Shown piece after piece: positions 1-7,207 of a stretch of 16,083 nucleotides of DNA. Source of the DNA: UBA1858 sp965658595 (GTDB lineage: Bacteria > Pseudomonadota > Gammaproteobacteria > UBA4575); NCBI GenBank assembly GCA_965658595.1, contig CBFHSW010000042.1, positions 1-16,083 of the forward strand. The letters are read 5' to 3'. The notes beneath the pieces are model-generated. The model did not search any database and had not been told where the DNA came from. It saw only the letters and a program-made list of their open reading frames with translations. The translations under genes were made by a program, and so were the position numbers. Each line of letters begins with the position of its first letter. The first letter of the stretch is position 1.

Positions 1-56
1 GCAGTGGTTAATAACATTGCCATCGCTGCCAAGGTTGATATCAATAAAGTTCTCAT
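1..56 (-). CDS. N-terminus of a secreted or membrane protein (partial)
   Basis: This is the first 18 codons of a gene that continues beyond the left edge of the window. The minus strand reads MRTLLISTLAAMAMLLTT, a positively charged start followed by an unbroken hydrophobic stretch, as in a Sec signal peptide or first membrane anchor. The ATG ends at base 56. An AGGGAG ribosome binding site lies at 66-71, nine bases upstream, which supports this start. Nothing of the mature protein is visible, so its function cannot be named. Confidence 0.6.
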   Translation of the reverse strand, partial: MRTLLISTLAAMAMLLTT

Positions 57-151
57 AATGAACGACTCCCTGAGTATTTGTGTATTGCCAATTGTTAGCC
101 CCACTAGAGTGAGTGCCGGTGGGTGTATCGGCAGATTAAAAATATTAAATC

Positions 152-172
152 AGATGTTCAAAATAAACATCT
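152..172 (-). repeat. Perfect 7-base inverted repeat in a leader region
   Basis: AGATGTT and AACATCT flank a 7-base loop. Read on the minus strand, the hairpin is followed by AT-rich sequence ending in a run of five T, so it could be a weak attenuator-like hairpin. As DNA it could equally be an operator. The stem is GC-poor, so termination would be inefficient. Confidence 0.3.
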
Positions 173-198
173 AAGATTGCATTAAAAATGATCAGAAC

Positions 199-204
199 AT
201 TATA
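199..204 (-). promoter_or_regulatory. Putative -10 box of the left-edge minus-strand gene
   Basis: The minus strand carries a perfect TATAAT here. No good -35 match lies 16-18 bases upstream, so the promoter may depend on an activator or be fortuitous. If it is used, the transcript would begin near 192 and carry a leader of about 135 bases before the start codon at 56, with the 152-172 hairpin inside it. Confidence 0.35.
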
Positions 205-251
205 ACCTTTATCGAAACCCGACCACACCCTTTTCAAGTCCTGTATTTGCG

Positions 252-288
252 CCTGTACTAGTCGAATACTGCCTGAGAATGGTACAGG
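252..288. repeat. Spaced 7-base inverted repeat
   Basis: CCTGTAC at 252-258 is mirrored by GTACAGG at 282-288. The centre-to-centre distance is 30 bases, close to three helical turns, a geometry compatible with a dimeric regulator but also possible by chance. Confidence 0.25.
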
Positions 289-320
289 TGGTGATGTGTT
301 CCACTTTCTATAAGCAGTTC

Positions 321-329
321 TGATATGCT
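321..329 (+). promoter_or_regulatory. Possible extended -10 promoter for the 106-residue ORF
   Basis: TGATATGCT resembles an extended -10 element (TG, one base, then a TATAAT-like hexamer). The upstream TTCCAC at 299-304 is a poor, slightly over-spaced -35. The start codon at 366 would give a leader of about 30 bases. Confidence 0.25.
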
Positions 330-365
330 GTGTTCTGACTTGAAATCCACTACAAAACTGATTAA

Positions 366-686
366 ATGAAACTGATAAATGATCTCGGTTTACTCAGAGC
401 CAGTCTACTTGGCCTAGCTATTTTTGATACTTTACTACGCCCAGAACCTGGCAGTTACCCCATCTATGATGGCTGGGGAGCGGTACCAACATTAGTTGTG
501 CCAGCTGCGATCCCTATAATCATTATGGTGATATTATTCGATGCTTTAATGTCAAAAATCCGAAGTAATGATGCAGAAACCGAACAAGGTCGACTCAAGT
601 ATCGCAACATTATGCGCGCTGAATTAGGTGTAGTACTCATCACCTCCATTTTGTGGGCACCTTATTTCATGGCAATAGGCAAGTAA
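366..686 (+). CDS. Small integral membrane protein of unknown function
   Basis: I do not recognise this 106-residue protein. It has about three hydrophobic segments: a weaker one near residues 5-22, a strong one near 39-61 (rich in I, V and P) and a C-terminal one near 84-104. A charged stretch at about 64-83 (K, R, D, E) is presumably a soluble loop. Tyr and Gly/Trp cluster around 31-38. The start has no clear ribosome binding site; ATG at 366 is the first in frame. The stop lies only 7 bases before the SpmA-SpmB fusion, so the two are very likely co-transcribed, and a partner or accessory role in the membrane is a reasonable inference. It could also be an unrelated small inner-membrane protein. 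Base usage is not unusual. Confidence 0.65.
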   Translation: MKLINDLGLLRASLLGLAIFDTLLRPEPGSYPIYDGWGAVPTLVVPAAIPIIIMVILFDALMSKIRSNDAETEQGRLKYRNIMRAELGVVLITSILWAPYFMAIGK

Positions 687-693
687 TCACTCG

Positions 694-1923
694 ATGCTTG
701 GACGCTTCTGGGCTGGCTGTATTATCGTTGCATTTATTGCTTGTCTTGGGCAATTAATCTTTTTTGAGCAACATCAAATCTTCAATCAAGCCATTCAAGC
801 CTTGTTTGATGTGTCTGCATTAAGTGTAGAGATTGCGATAGGCTTGATTGGCCTGATGGCAGTATGGCTGGGCTTTTTCAAAATTGCAGAGCAGGCCGGA
901 TTAATGGATAGTATTGCGCGCCGCTTGAGTCCCTTATTTGTTCAATTAATGCCAGAGCTTCCACCTAACCATCCAGCAATATCTTCCATGACCATGAATT
1001 TAAGTGCTAATGCACTGGGACTGGATAACGCCGCAACACCCTTTGGCATCAAAGCCATGCAAGACTTGCAAGGGGTGAATGGAAACCCACAACAGCTATC
1101 CAATGCGCAAATCTTATTTTTAGTACTGAATACGTCCTCTGTAACTGTGTTACCGATTTCGGTGTTTTTATTCCGTGCTCAACAAGGTGCAACCCATCCC
1201 ACAGAAGTTTTCATTCCCATTTTAATTGCCACGTTCATCTCCACATTGGTGGGCTTATTAAGTGTCGCTTGGGTTCAGAAGCTGCCTTTGTTTAATCGCA
1301 CGGTAATGAGCTATCTAGCTGTGTTTAGTGCGGTACCGATAGGCTTGGCAGTGTATTTCATGAACCTCCCACAAGAACACGTCAGCCAACAAGCCGCCTT
1401 GTTAGCTAATTTTATCTTATTTAGCATCATTACAGTTTTCATTGTCGTCGGAGTCGTCCGCAAAGTAGCGGTCTATGATGCTTTCATAGAGGGTGCCAAA
1501 CACGGCTTTGAGGTCGCCATCAAACTGATTCCTTATTTGATTGCCATGCTACTAGCGATTGCTCTGTTACGTGTAAGCGGACTTTTGGATGGCCTATTGG
1601 TCGCACTGACACTATTGCTTAATCTGCTACATGTTGACACTGCCTTCATAGAAGCTATGCCAACTGCACTCATGAAGCCGTTCAGTGGCAGTGGTGCCCG
1701 TGCAGCCATGATTGAAGTGATGCAGTTACAAGGAGTGGATTCTTTCCCTGCTAGAGTATCGGCTGTCATGCAAGGCAGTACAGAAACGACTTTTTATGTG
1801 TTGGCAGTATATTGTGGCGCTGTGGGTATTAGTAAAATTCGTTATGCCTTAAGTTGTAGCCTGTTAGCCGACTTAGCTGGTATCACTGCGGCTATCGTAC
1901 TCTCATATGTGTTCTTCGCTTGA
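694..1923 (+). CDS. SpmA-SpmB fusion, nucleoside-recognition (Gate) membrane protein
   Basis: This 409-residue inner-membrane protein joins two halves that are separate proteins, SpmA and SpmB, in spore formers. The N-terminal half carries the SpmA-like signature around residues 105-123 (ANALGLDNAATPFGIKAMQ), preceded by a membrane-embedded stretch at 43-66. The C-terminal half carries the SpmB-like signatures KPFSGSGARAAM (328-339) and QGSTETTFYVLAVY (360-373). Both halves belong to the Gate/nucleoside-recognition family. A hydrophobic region at about 170-255 links them. Fused versions occur in non-sporulating Gram-negative bacteria, where the role is unproven; transport of a small solute is plausible from the family, but the substrate is unknown. 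The gene follows the 106-residue membrane protein by 7 bases, with no strong ribosome binding site, suggesting translation coupled to that gene. No terminator is obvious downstream. Confidence 0.85.
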   Translation: MLGRFWAGCIIVAFIACLGQLIFFEQHQIFNQAIQALFDVSALSVEIAIGLIGLMAVWLGFFKIAEQAGLMDSIARRLSPLFVQLMPELPPNHPAISSMTMNLSANALGLDNAATPFGIKAMQDLQGVNGNPQQLSNAQILFLVLNTSSVTVLPISVFLFRAQQGATHPTEVFIPILIATFISTLVGLLSVAWVQKLPLFNRTVMSYLAVFSAVPIGLAVYFMNLPQEHVSQQAALLANFILFSIITVFIVVGVVRKVAVYDAFIEGAKHGFEVAIKLIPYLIAMLLAIALLRVSGLLDGLLVALTLLLNLLHVDTAFIEAMPTALMKPFSGSGARAAMIEVMQLQGVDSFPARVSAVMQGSTETTFYVLAVYCGAVGISKIRYALSCSLLADLAGITAAIVLSYVFFA

Positions 1924-1996
1924 TACCGCGCTTAGCCAACATCACTTATTTAGATATCTGATTCAGTAGTCTAGCTATTCTTTATCTACTTGTTCT

Positions 1997-3400
1997 CTAT
2001 CTATTTGTAGATTGTGTGATTATTCCAATCAAGCCCACTGTTAACCCTAACACCAAAACTGTAATGCATATAAATAGTAGTTGTTCATATTTGTGACCAT
2101 CTCCAAATAACCATTGCACCCAGTATGCATCTCGAAATAAATAAGCCCCTGCCCCTAAAAATGCCACCACACTACTGAGTAGATACGACCACAGTGGCAG
2201 GATACGTTTGAAAGCAAAAGCATAGATAAATACTGGCGCTAGGAACATAGAAGCAGTGCCAGAAACAGCCACTGCATCAAAGAGAGTTTTGTTGTCCCAG
2301 AATGTTAACAACACGCCACAACACATAAAAACAATCATAACGATACGACCATTAGTGATGGAGCGAGTGGCACACTTGAGCTCCTCTATCGCCAAACGTG
2401 AGGATGAAGCTAAAGCACTATCGAGGGTAGAAAGTGCCGAAACTAATAACGAAGCCACAATAAGAAAATAAACACTCGGTCCAAACATTAACTGCCAAGT
2501 CCCTAGCAATTGATTGTCGTATTGCGCACCTATGATACCAGCCTGTATTCCAAACATGCCGAAACCAAAAATACATGCGGCTGAAATCCAAAATGCATGC
2601 CAAAAACTTCGCCGCGTGGTTTTTCTATCCGCAATAAAGCCCCTATCCATCATAACTGGGTCATGAGCCGGATAAGATAGCACTTGCAACAAAGCTACAG
2701 CACATAATATCCAACCAGGATAACTGCCCTGCTCTGATACACCTGACGCAGTTAAGATAGCCTTAAAATGAAAATCTTCGGCGCTTACCATGACGGCCAA
2801 TGCGACGATAAATACCACCAAGAAAATCATCATTTGCATCACGTCGGTACGCAAGCTTGCGCGTAACCCACCGAGAGCTGAATATATACTAGCGGCAATC
2901 GCAAAACTAATAATCGCTATCACATTAGCTTGGGCTGACTGCTCTGGAAAGGCGGCAGAAAAAATCAAACCCACCACGATCAAGTTGGCAAATAATTCTG
3001 ATAGTAGTCGTAGACTGATGACAAAGTTATATACCTGACGACCCACATTACCGAAGTGTTTCGCTAACCAGTCCTGTACTGAGGATGCATGCTCTCGTTT
3101 AAGCTGATCAATAATAAACAAGCCGGTGATAAAGCTTAGGTAATAAAAGGTATATGCCAAGGTGCCGGCAAAGCCATAAAAGTATCCAAGGATGGCAGCA
3201 TTCATCAGAGAACGTGCAAAGATCCATGTAGTGACCTGACTTAGTACCAACACCCATAAACTAGGGGCTTGGCCTGATAATGATGTGCCCTGATAAAAGC
3301 CACCCACTGAGACCTGTCGAGGTACTACCCACATACTCGACAATAACACTACTGCTATAAATGTAATTAGTATCATAGGTTGAGATAGATAAGCATTCAT
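1997..3400 (-). CDS. Sodium:solute symporter (SSS family)
   Basis: This 467-residue polytopic membrane protein (about 13 hydrophobic segments by eye) belongs to the SSS family, which couples Na+ entry to uptake of a small solute such as proline, a sugar or a carboxylate. Supporting motifs are the SALGGLRASLRTDVMQ stretch in the first half, matching the family's G-G-x-x-A-x-x-x-T-D-x-x-Q pattern, and SALSTLDSALASS in the second half, where the family's Na2-site Ser/Thr residues lie. The early VLSQVTTWIFARS segment occupies the position of the unwound first core helix. The substrate cannot be deduced; the nearest resemblance seems to be proline-type or uncharacterised members. The gene stands alone, convergent with the SpmA-SpmB fusion and with its own promoter region at 3401-3504. 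Length is normal and no frame break is seen. Confidence 0.88.
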   Translation of the reverse strand: MNAYLSQPMILITFIAVVLLSSMWVVPRQVSVGGFYQGTSLSGQAPSLWVLVLSQVTTWIFARSLMNAAILGYFYGFAGTLAYTFYYLSFITGLFIIDQLKREHASSVQDWLAKHFGNVGRQVYNFVISLRLLSELFANLIVVGLIFSAAFPEQSAQANVIAIISFAIAASIYSALGGLRASLRTDVMQMMIFLVVFIVALAVMVSAEDFHFKAILTASGVSEQGSYPGWILCAVALLQVLSYPAHDPVMMDRGFIADRKTTRRSFWHAFWISAACIFGFGMFGIQAGIIGAQYDNQLLGTWQLMFGPSVYFLIVASLLVSALSTLDSALASSSRLAIEELKCATRSITNGRIVMIVFMCCGVLLTFWDNKTLFDAVAVSGTASMFLAPVFIYAFAFKRILPLWSYLLSSVVAFLGAGAYLFRDAYWVQWLFGDGHKYEQLLFICITVLVLGLTVGLIGIITQSTNR

Positions 3401-3434
3401 AAACTAGCCTACTTTTTATTTAAAGAGCAGATCA

Positions 3435-3446
3435 CACTATATAGTG
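3435..3446. promoter_or_regulatory. Perfect 12-base palindrome at the likely symporter promoter
   Basis: CACTATATAGTG is an exact palindrome lying 35-46 bases upstream of the symporter start codon. On the minus strand it contains TATAGT, five of six matches to a -10 box, though no good -35 lies at the right spacing. A repressor binding here would cover the -10 region, so this is a candidate operator. The regulator is not identifiable. Confidence 0.35.
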
Positions 3447-3504
3447 AACATGCTTAACAGATTGAACGATTTAAATGCGGCTTACAGATGCCAATGAGAG
3501 TGCT

Positions 3505-4497
3505 TTAATCGATCTTAACAAGATAACGACCTTGTGTATTTGCCGTCAATAATTTCTCAAAGGTCTGTGGAAGTTCTTCCAAACTGATTTCACCAGCAAG
3601 AATGGTTTCCATGTTGTTTGGCTGCCAAGTATCACCTAGTTGCGACCAAATCTGTCGTCGCAACTGCTGTGGGCAATTAGCAGAACTCACACCCAGCACA
3701 CTCATTCCGCGCAATATAAAAGGCATAGTGCTAGTTTGCACCTCTGCACCAGCTGCCATTCCAACACTGACAATATTTCCCCAAGGTTTTATGGACTTAA
3801 TCAGTGTTGCTAGAGCATGTCCACCCAGATTATCTATCGCCCCAGCCCATCGCCCTTTATGCATAGGTGCATTATCATCACGCAATTCATCTGGGCGAAT
3901 AATCTGACTAGCTCCTAAAGATTGCAAATACGCATGTGAATTTGCTTTGCGTGTCATCGCAACCACGTCAAAACCTAATTGACTGAGCAGACGAATCGCA
4001 AAACTACCTACACCACCACTGGCTCCTGTGACACAGATAGGCCCCTGTTCAGGTGTTTGGTGATTATCTAATAAACGCTGAATGGCTAGCGCCGCGGTGA
4101 ATCCTGCGGTGCCAATAAGCATGGCGTTTCTCATATCTAAGCCCACAGGCACTGTAATCACCCAATCAGCGGGCACGCGCACATATTCGCTATAACCACC
4201 ATCATGCACTTCACTAAGCCCACAGCCATTCACTAACACTTGTTGTCCAGCTGTAATCGCATCAACACTGCTATCAACGACAACACCAGCACAGTCGATA
4301 CCACCGTTTAATGGAGATTTTCTGAGTATTTTACCCTGGCCAGAACCGGCCAAAGCATCTTTATAATTAACACTGGAGTAATGAACTTTGATGAGCACAT
4401 CACCCGCACTGAGGTCGTCTAGTTGTAAAGTTTCAATAGCCGCTCGCTCAAACTTTTCTTGGGCATAAATACGAAAGGCCTTGAAGCGATCTGACAT
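3505..4497 (-). CDS. acuI: Acrylyl-CoA reductase / YhdH-type quinone oxidoreductase
   Basis: This is a 330-residue zinc-free medium-chain dehydrogenase of the YhdH/AcuI type. Family members reduce acrylyl-CoA to propionyl-CoA with NADPH, protecting the cell from this reactive thioester, which arises from DMSP, 3-hydroxypropionate or beta-alanine metabolism. The N-terminal catalytic fold has SSVNYKD (41-47) and GGIDCAG (65-71). The Rossmann domain has TGASGGVGS (157-165) followed by Arg183 in MTRK, at the position expected to favour NADPH. The C-terminal GRYLVKID is typical of the family. Length matches E. coli YhdH closely. The start lies 2 bases after the purK stop, so it is the third gene of a purE-purK-acuI unit, although no shared pathway is known. 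Substrate assignment within the family is less certain than family membership. Confidence 0.85.
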   Translation of the reverse strand: MSDRFKAFRIYAQEKFERAAIETLQLDDLSAGDVLIKVHYSSVNYKDALAGSGQGKILRKSPLNGGIDCAGVVVDSSVDAITAGQQVLVNGCGLSEVHDGGYSEYVRVPADWVITVPVGLDMRNAMLIGTAGFTAALAIQRLLDNHQTPEQGPICVTGASGGVGSFAIRLLSQLGFDVVAMTRKANSHAYLQSLGASQIIRPDELRDDNAPMHKGRWAGAIDNLGGHALATLIKSIKPWGNIVSVGMAAGAEVQTSTMPFILRGMSVLGVSSANCPQQLRRQIWSQLGDTWQPNNMETILAGEISLEELPQTFEKLLTANTQGRYLVKID

Positions 4498-4499
4498 GC

Positions 4500-5627
4500 T
4501 TAATGACTCATCAATTTCTTATAAACACTCACAGCATGTTGTTTTGCATCATCAACGTGTTCAGCTAACACATTGAAATGCCCCATCTTACGCCCCGGCT
4601 TAGCGCCCTGCTTCCCATATAGATGAAGCTTTACATTCACATCTTGCAATAAACATTCAACGGGTAATTCATCGTCCACCCAAGCGTCACCCATAATATT
4701 TACCATAGCAACGGCCGTGTGGTTGAGTGTATCTAAGGGTGTCAATCCACAAATCATTCTTACTTGTTGTTCAAACTGCGACACATGACAAGCATCCAAT
4801 GAGTAGTGCCCACTGTTGTGTACACGCGGAGCGATTTCATTGACCAGCAATTGTTGCTCTGCGTCAATGAAATACTCGACAGTAAAAATCCCTACATAAT
4901 CGAGTGCCTGAGCAATCTTTAAGGCTAGCTCACAAGCATAGGTTTGAGTTTCATGAGGGACTTGTGCTGGCACCGAGCTGATATGCAAGATGCCATTTTG
5001 GTGTTCATTTCGTGCCACAGGGAAGTAACAAACTTCACCAGTATTGTTTCGACCTAACACCACAGATATTTCACAGCGCAGCGCCACCTTCTCTTCTAGT
5101 ATGCAAGGCACTTGTTGAAATTCTTGAAATGCTGCTTGCGCTTCCTGAATGTTTTTCACCACCGCTTGACCCTTACCGTCATAGCCAAACTGTGCCGTTT
5201 TCAATATACACGGCCAAGTGAGTTGCTCCGCGTGGGCAATATCATCGAGACTATTAACCGCAACAAACGTTGAGGTAGGAATCCCTAAATCATTAATAAA
5301 TTGTTTTTCACGAATACGATTCTGAGCAATATAGACCGCTTCAGGATTAGGACACACTTGCGCATATTGTTGTAAAAAACGCAGCGTGTCTGCAGGAATA
5401 TTTTCAAATTCTGTCGTGATAACCTCACAGGCTTCACCGAATTCTTGTAATGCAGCCTGATCATCATAAGCTGCACAGATATGACGACTGGCAACCTCAC
5501 CAGCAGGACTTTGTTGCCCAGGATCGAACACCCAAACGTGGTAACCCATTTGTGCTGCAGCTAATGCGAACATACGTCCTAATTGACCGCCACCTAGCAT
5601 GCCAATAATAGAATTTGGTTTTATCAT
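4500..5627 (-). CDS. purK: N5-carboxyaminoimidazole ribonucleotide synthase PurK
   Basis: PurK uses ATP and bicarbonate to carboxylate aminoimidazole ribonucleotide (AIR) to N5-CAIR in de novo purine synthesis. The 375-residue ATP-grasp protein shows the N-terminal GMLGGGQLGRM (9-19). The central ATP-binding stretch is KTAQFGYDGKGQ. The metal/active-site segment NEIAPRVHNSGHYSLDAC is followed by SQFEQQ, and the C-terminal GRKMGHFNVL is typical. All key parts are present and length is normal. It starts 16 bases after the purE stop without a strong ribosome binding site, suggesting translational coupling to purE, and is followed 2 bases later by acuI. Its product is the direct substrate of the PurE encoded just upstream. 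Confidence 0.96.
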   Translation of the reverse strand: MIKPNSIIGMLGGGQLGRMFALAAAQMGYHVWVFDPGQQSPAGEVASRHICAAYDDQAALQEFGEACEVITTEFENIPADTLRFLQQYAQVCPNPEAVYIAQNRIREKQFINDLGIPTSTFVAVNSLDDIAHAEQLTWPCILKTAQFGYDGKGQAVVKNIQEAQAAFQEFQQVPCILEEKVALRCEISVVLGRNNTGEVCYFPVARNEHQNGILHISSVPAQVPHETQTYACELALKIAQALDYVGIFTVEYFIDAEQQLLVNEIAPRVHNSGHYSLDACHVSQFEQQVRMICGLTPLDTLNHTAVAMVNIMGDAWVDDELPVECLLQDVNVKLHLYGKQGAKPGRKMGHFNVLAEHVDDAKQHAVSVYKKLMSH

Positions 5628-5643
5628 CTGTGTTCGCTGATGT

Positions 5644-6129
5644 TTATTCAGTGGGTAGCACTTTCGCCATCACTTGATCGCGTTGTGAGTGTCTGAAGGT
5701 GGATAATTTTTCTGCCAATTCAGCATCGTTATTAGCCAACATCGCAATCGCAAATAAAGCCGCATTTTTTGCACCCGCCTCACCAATGGCAAAGGTCGCC
5801 ACAGGCACACCTTTAGGCATTTGCACTATCGATAATAGAGAGTCTTGCCCCTGAAGATGTTTACTTGGCACCGGCACGCCTAGCACAGGCAAATGACTAA
5901 TCGCCGCCGCCATACCGGGTAAATGTGCAGCACCACCAGCGCCCGCAATAATGCATTCCAAGCCGCGCGATTGGGCAGAAGATGCATATTCATATAGATA
6001 TTCCGGTGTGCGATGGGCTGAAACCACCTTGCATTCATGTAAAACACCGAATTCTGAGAGGGTTTGAGCGGTGTGCTGCATTACGTTCCAGTCACTGTCG
6101 CTTCCCATAATTATGCCCACTTTGGCCAT
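5644..6129 (-). CDS. purE: N5-CAIR mutase PurE
   Basis: PurE is the catalytic partner of PurK and shifts the carboxyl group of N5-CAIR to give CAIR, the substrate of PurC. The protein shows the class I signature MGSDSDW near the N-terminus, SAHRTP in the middle and the AGAGGAAHLPGMAAA active-site loop; family members form octamers in the cytoplasm. I chose the ATG at 6129 (MAKVGIIMG, 161 residues) because it matches the usual family N-terminus. An in-frame ATG at 6162 would add 11 residues and is preceded by AAAAGGGGG, a strong but closely placed ribosome binding site, so the longer form is a real alternative. It is first in the purE-purK-acuI unit and divergent from purC. Confidence 0.94.
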   Translation of the reverse strand: MAKVGIIMGSDSDWNVMQHTAQTLSEFGVLHECKVVSAHRTPEYLYEYASSAQSRGLECIIAGAGGAAHLPGMAAAISHLPVLGVPVPSKHLQGQDSLLSIVQMPKGVPVATFAIGEAGAKNAALFAIAMLANNDAELAEKLSTFRHSQRDQVMAKVLPTE

Positions 6130-6261
6130 ATTTCTACCATGTTTGTGAGAAAAAACGCGCATTTTCCCCCTTTTATGCAGATATGGCTAGTAAATTATTC
6201 ATTCGATCAGTGATAATTCACTCTAATCCACCTACAATACGCAGCTTTTGGGAAATCCTGA
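6130..6261. promoter_or_regulatory. Divergent purE / purC control region
   Basis: This 132-base gap should hold the promoters of both purine transcripts. For purC, GTGATA (6210-6215) and TACAAT (6233-6238) are 17 bases apart, a fair sigma-70 match with a start near 6245. On the minus strand TTATCA (6211-6216) overlaps the same bases and could serve as a -35 for purE. AGTGA and TCACT form an inverted repeat at 6209-6222, exactly over these elements. No E. coli-type PurR box (ACGCAAACGTTTNCNT) is visible. Confidence 0.45.
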
Positions 6262-7152
6262 ATGAGTCCAGTCGTCTTTGAAACACAACTCAACTCCCTG
6301 CCCATGCTCCACCGCGGCAAGGTTCGTGATATCTATAGCGTCGATGATCAGCATATGCTGGTAGTAGCCACCGATAGAATATCCGCTTTTGACGTCATTA
6401 TGCCGACACCAATTCCTCATAAAGGAGAGTTACTCACGCGCGTATCCGATTTTTGGTTTCAACGCTTTGATGGTTTGATCGCTAATCAAATCAGCCAAAT
6501 GTCGCTGACCGATCTAAATTTGACTGAGGATGAGTTTGCCCAAGTCATGGGGCGTTCGATTATCGTTAAACGTTTGAATGCTCTGCCTATCGAGGCGATT
6601 GTGCGAGGCTATTTAATCGGCTCAGGCTGGAAAGAATATCAAGCCTCTCAATCTGTATGTGGCATACCTTTGGCGGCAGATCTTCCATTAGCGGGCCAAT
6701 TACCAGAAACACTGTTTACCCCGTCTACCAAGGCGGCGCCTGGTGAACATGATGAAAATATTTCTCATGCTCAGGTGGTTGACTTGATTGGTCAGGAATG
6801 TGCGGAACAAGTGCGACATGCCAGCATTCAGCTGTATGAGAATGCGGCTCGCTATGCTGAAGAAAAAGGTATTATTATTGCTGATACCAAATTTGAATTT
6901 GGGTTGGATGATGATGGCCAACTGACTTTGATCGATGAAGTCCTGACTCCTGACTCATCGCGCTTTTGGCCAGCTGACAGCTATCAACCGGGGCATAACC
7001 CTGATAGCTTTGATAAGCAGTATATTCGTGATTATTTGGAAACCTTGGAATGGAATAAACAGGCCCCGGGACCACAGTTACCTGAGTCCATCGTGGCTAA
7101 TACCCAAGCCAAATATCAAGAGGCAGCCGAGCGCTTACTTTCTAGCAATTAA
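6262..7152 (+). CDS. purC: SAICAR synthetase PurC
   Basis: PurC condenses CAIR with aspartate and ATP to form SAICAR in purine synthesis. The 296-residue protein is the longer type rather than the roughly 237-residue E. coli type. Motifs in order are HRGKVRDIY with DRISAFD (substrate and ATP site), GYLIGSGWKEY, LFTPSTKA, IIADTKFEFG, LIDEVLTPDSSRFW, and a C-terminal FDKQYIRDYL. The start at 6262 follows a GGGA ribosome binding site and gives the usual family N-terminus. The gene is divergent from purE-purK, whose products supply its substrate. A possible sigma-70 promoter (GTGATA, 17 bases, TACAAT) lies at 6210-6238. Only a weak hairpin (7169-7181) follows, so some readthrough into deaD is possible. 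Confidence 0.96.
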   Translation: MSPVVFETQLNSLPMLHRGKVRDIYSVDDQHMLVVATDRISAFDVIMPTPIPHKGELLTRVSDFWFQRFDGLIANQISQMSLTDLNLTEDEFAQVMGRSIIVKRLNALPIEAIVRGYLIGSGWKEYQASQSVCGIPLAADLPLAGQLPETLFTPSTKAAPGEHDENISHAQVVDLIGQECAEQVRHASIQLYENAARYAEEKGIIIADTKFEFGLDDDGQLTLIDEVLTPDSSRFWPADSYQPGHNPDSFDKQYIRDYLETLEWNKQAPGPQLPESIVANTQAKYQEAAERLLSSN

Positions 7153-7168
7153 TTTAACTCTGCAAATA

Positions 7169-7188
7169 AGCGTCTAACGCTGTACACT
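7169..7188 (+). promoter_or_regulatory. Small hairpin and possible -10 box before deaD
   Basis: AGCGT and ACGCT form a 5-base stem with a 3-base loop at 7169-7181, with no good T-run directly after it, so it is at most a weak purC terminator. TACACT at 7183-7188 could be a -10 box for deaD; the best -35 candidate, CTGCAA at 7160-7165, is poor. A start here would give a deaD leader of nearly 60 bases. Confidence 0.25.
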
Positions 7189-7207
7189 GCCCCCCTTTTG
7201 CCCACAT

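Larger units (their letters stand above)
57..365. other. 309-base intergenic region between divergent genes
   Basis: This gap separates the minus-strand secreted-protein gene from the plus-strand 106-residue membrane protein. It holds a perfect TATAAT for the minus strand at 199-204, a hairpin-forming 7-base inverted repeat at 152-172, and a 5-base pair (TGCCG/CGGCA) at 114-133. It also holds a widely spaced 7-base inverted repeat at 252-288 and a possible extended -10 box for the plus strand near 321-329. I see no coding frame, tRNA or recognisable riboswitch. Confidence 0.5.

Noticed and set aside
1924..1996. Shared terminator between the SpmA-SpmB fusion and the symporter
   Set aside because: Only weak or widely looped stems are present and no GC-rich hairpin with a T-run.
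6163..6261. E. coli-type PurR box
   Set aside because: No match to the ACGCAAACGTTTNCNT pattern could be found on either strand.
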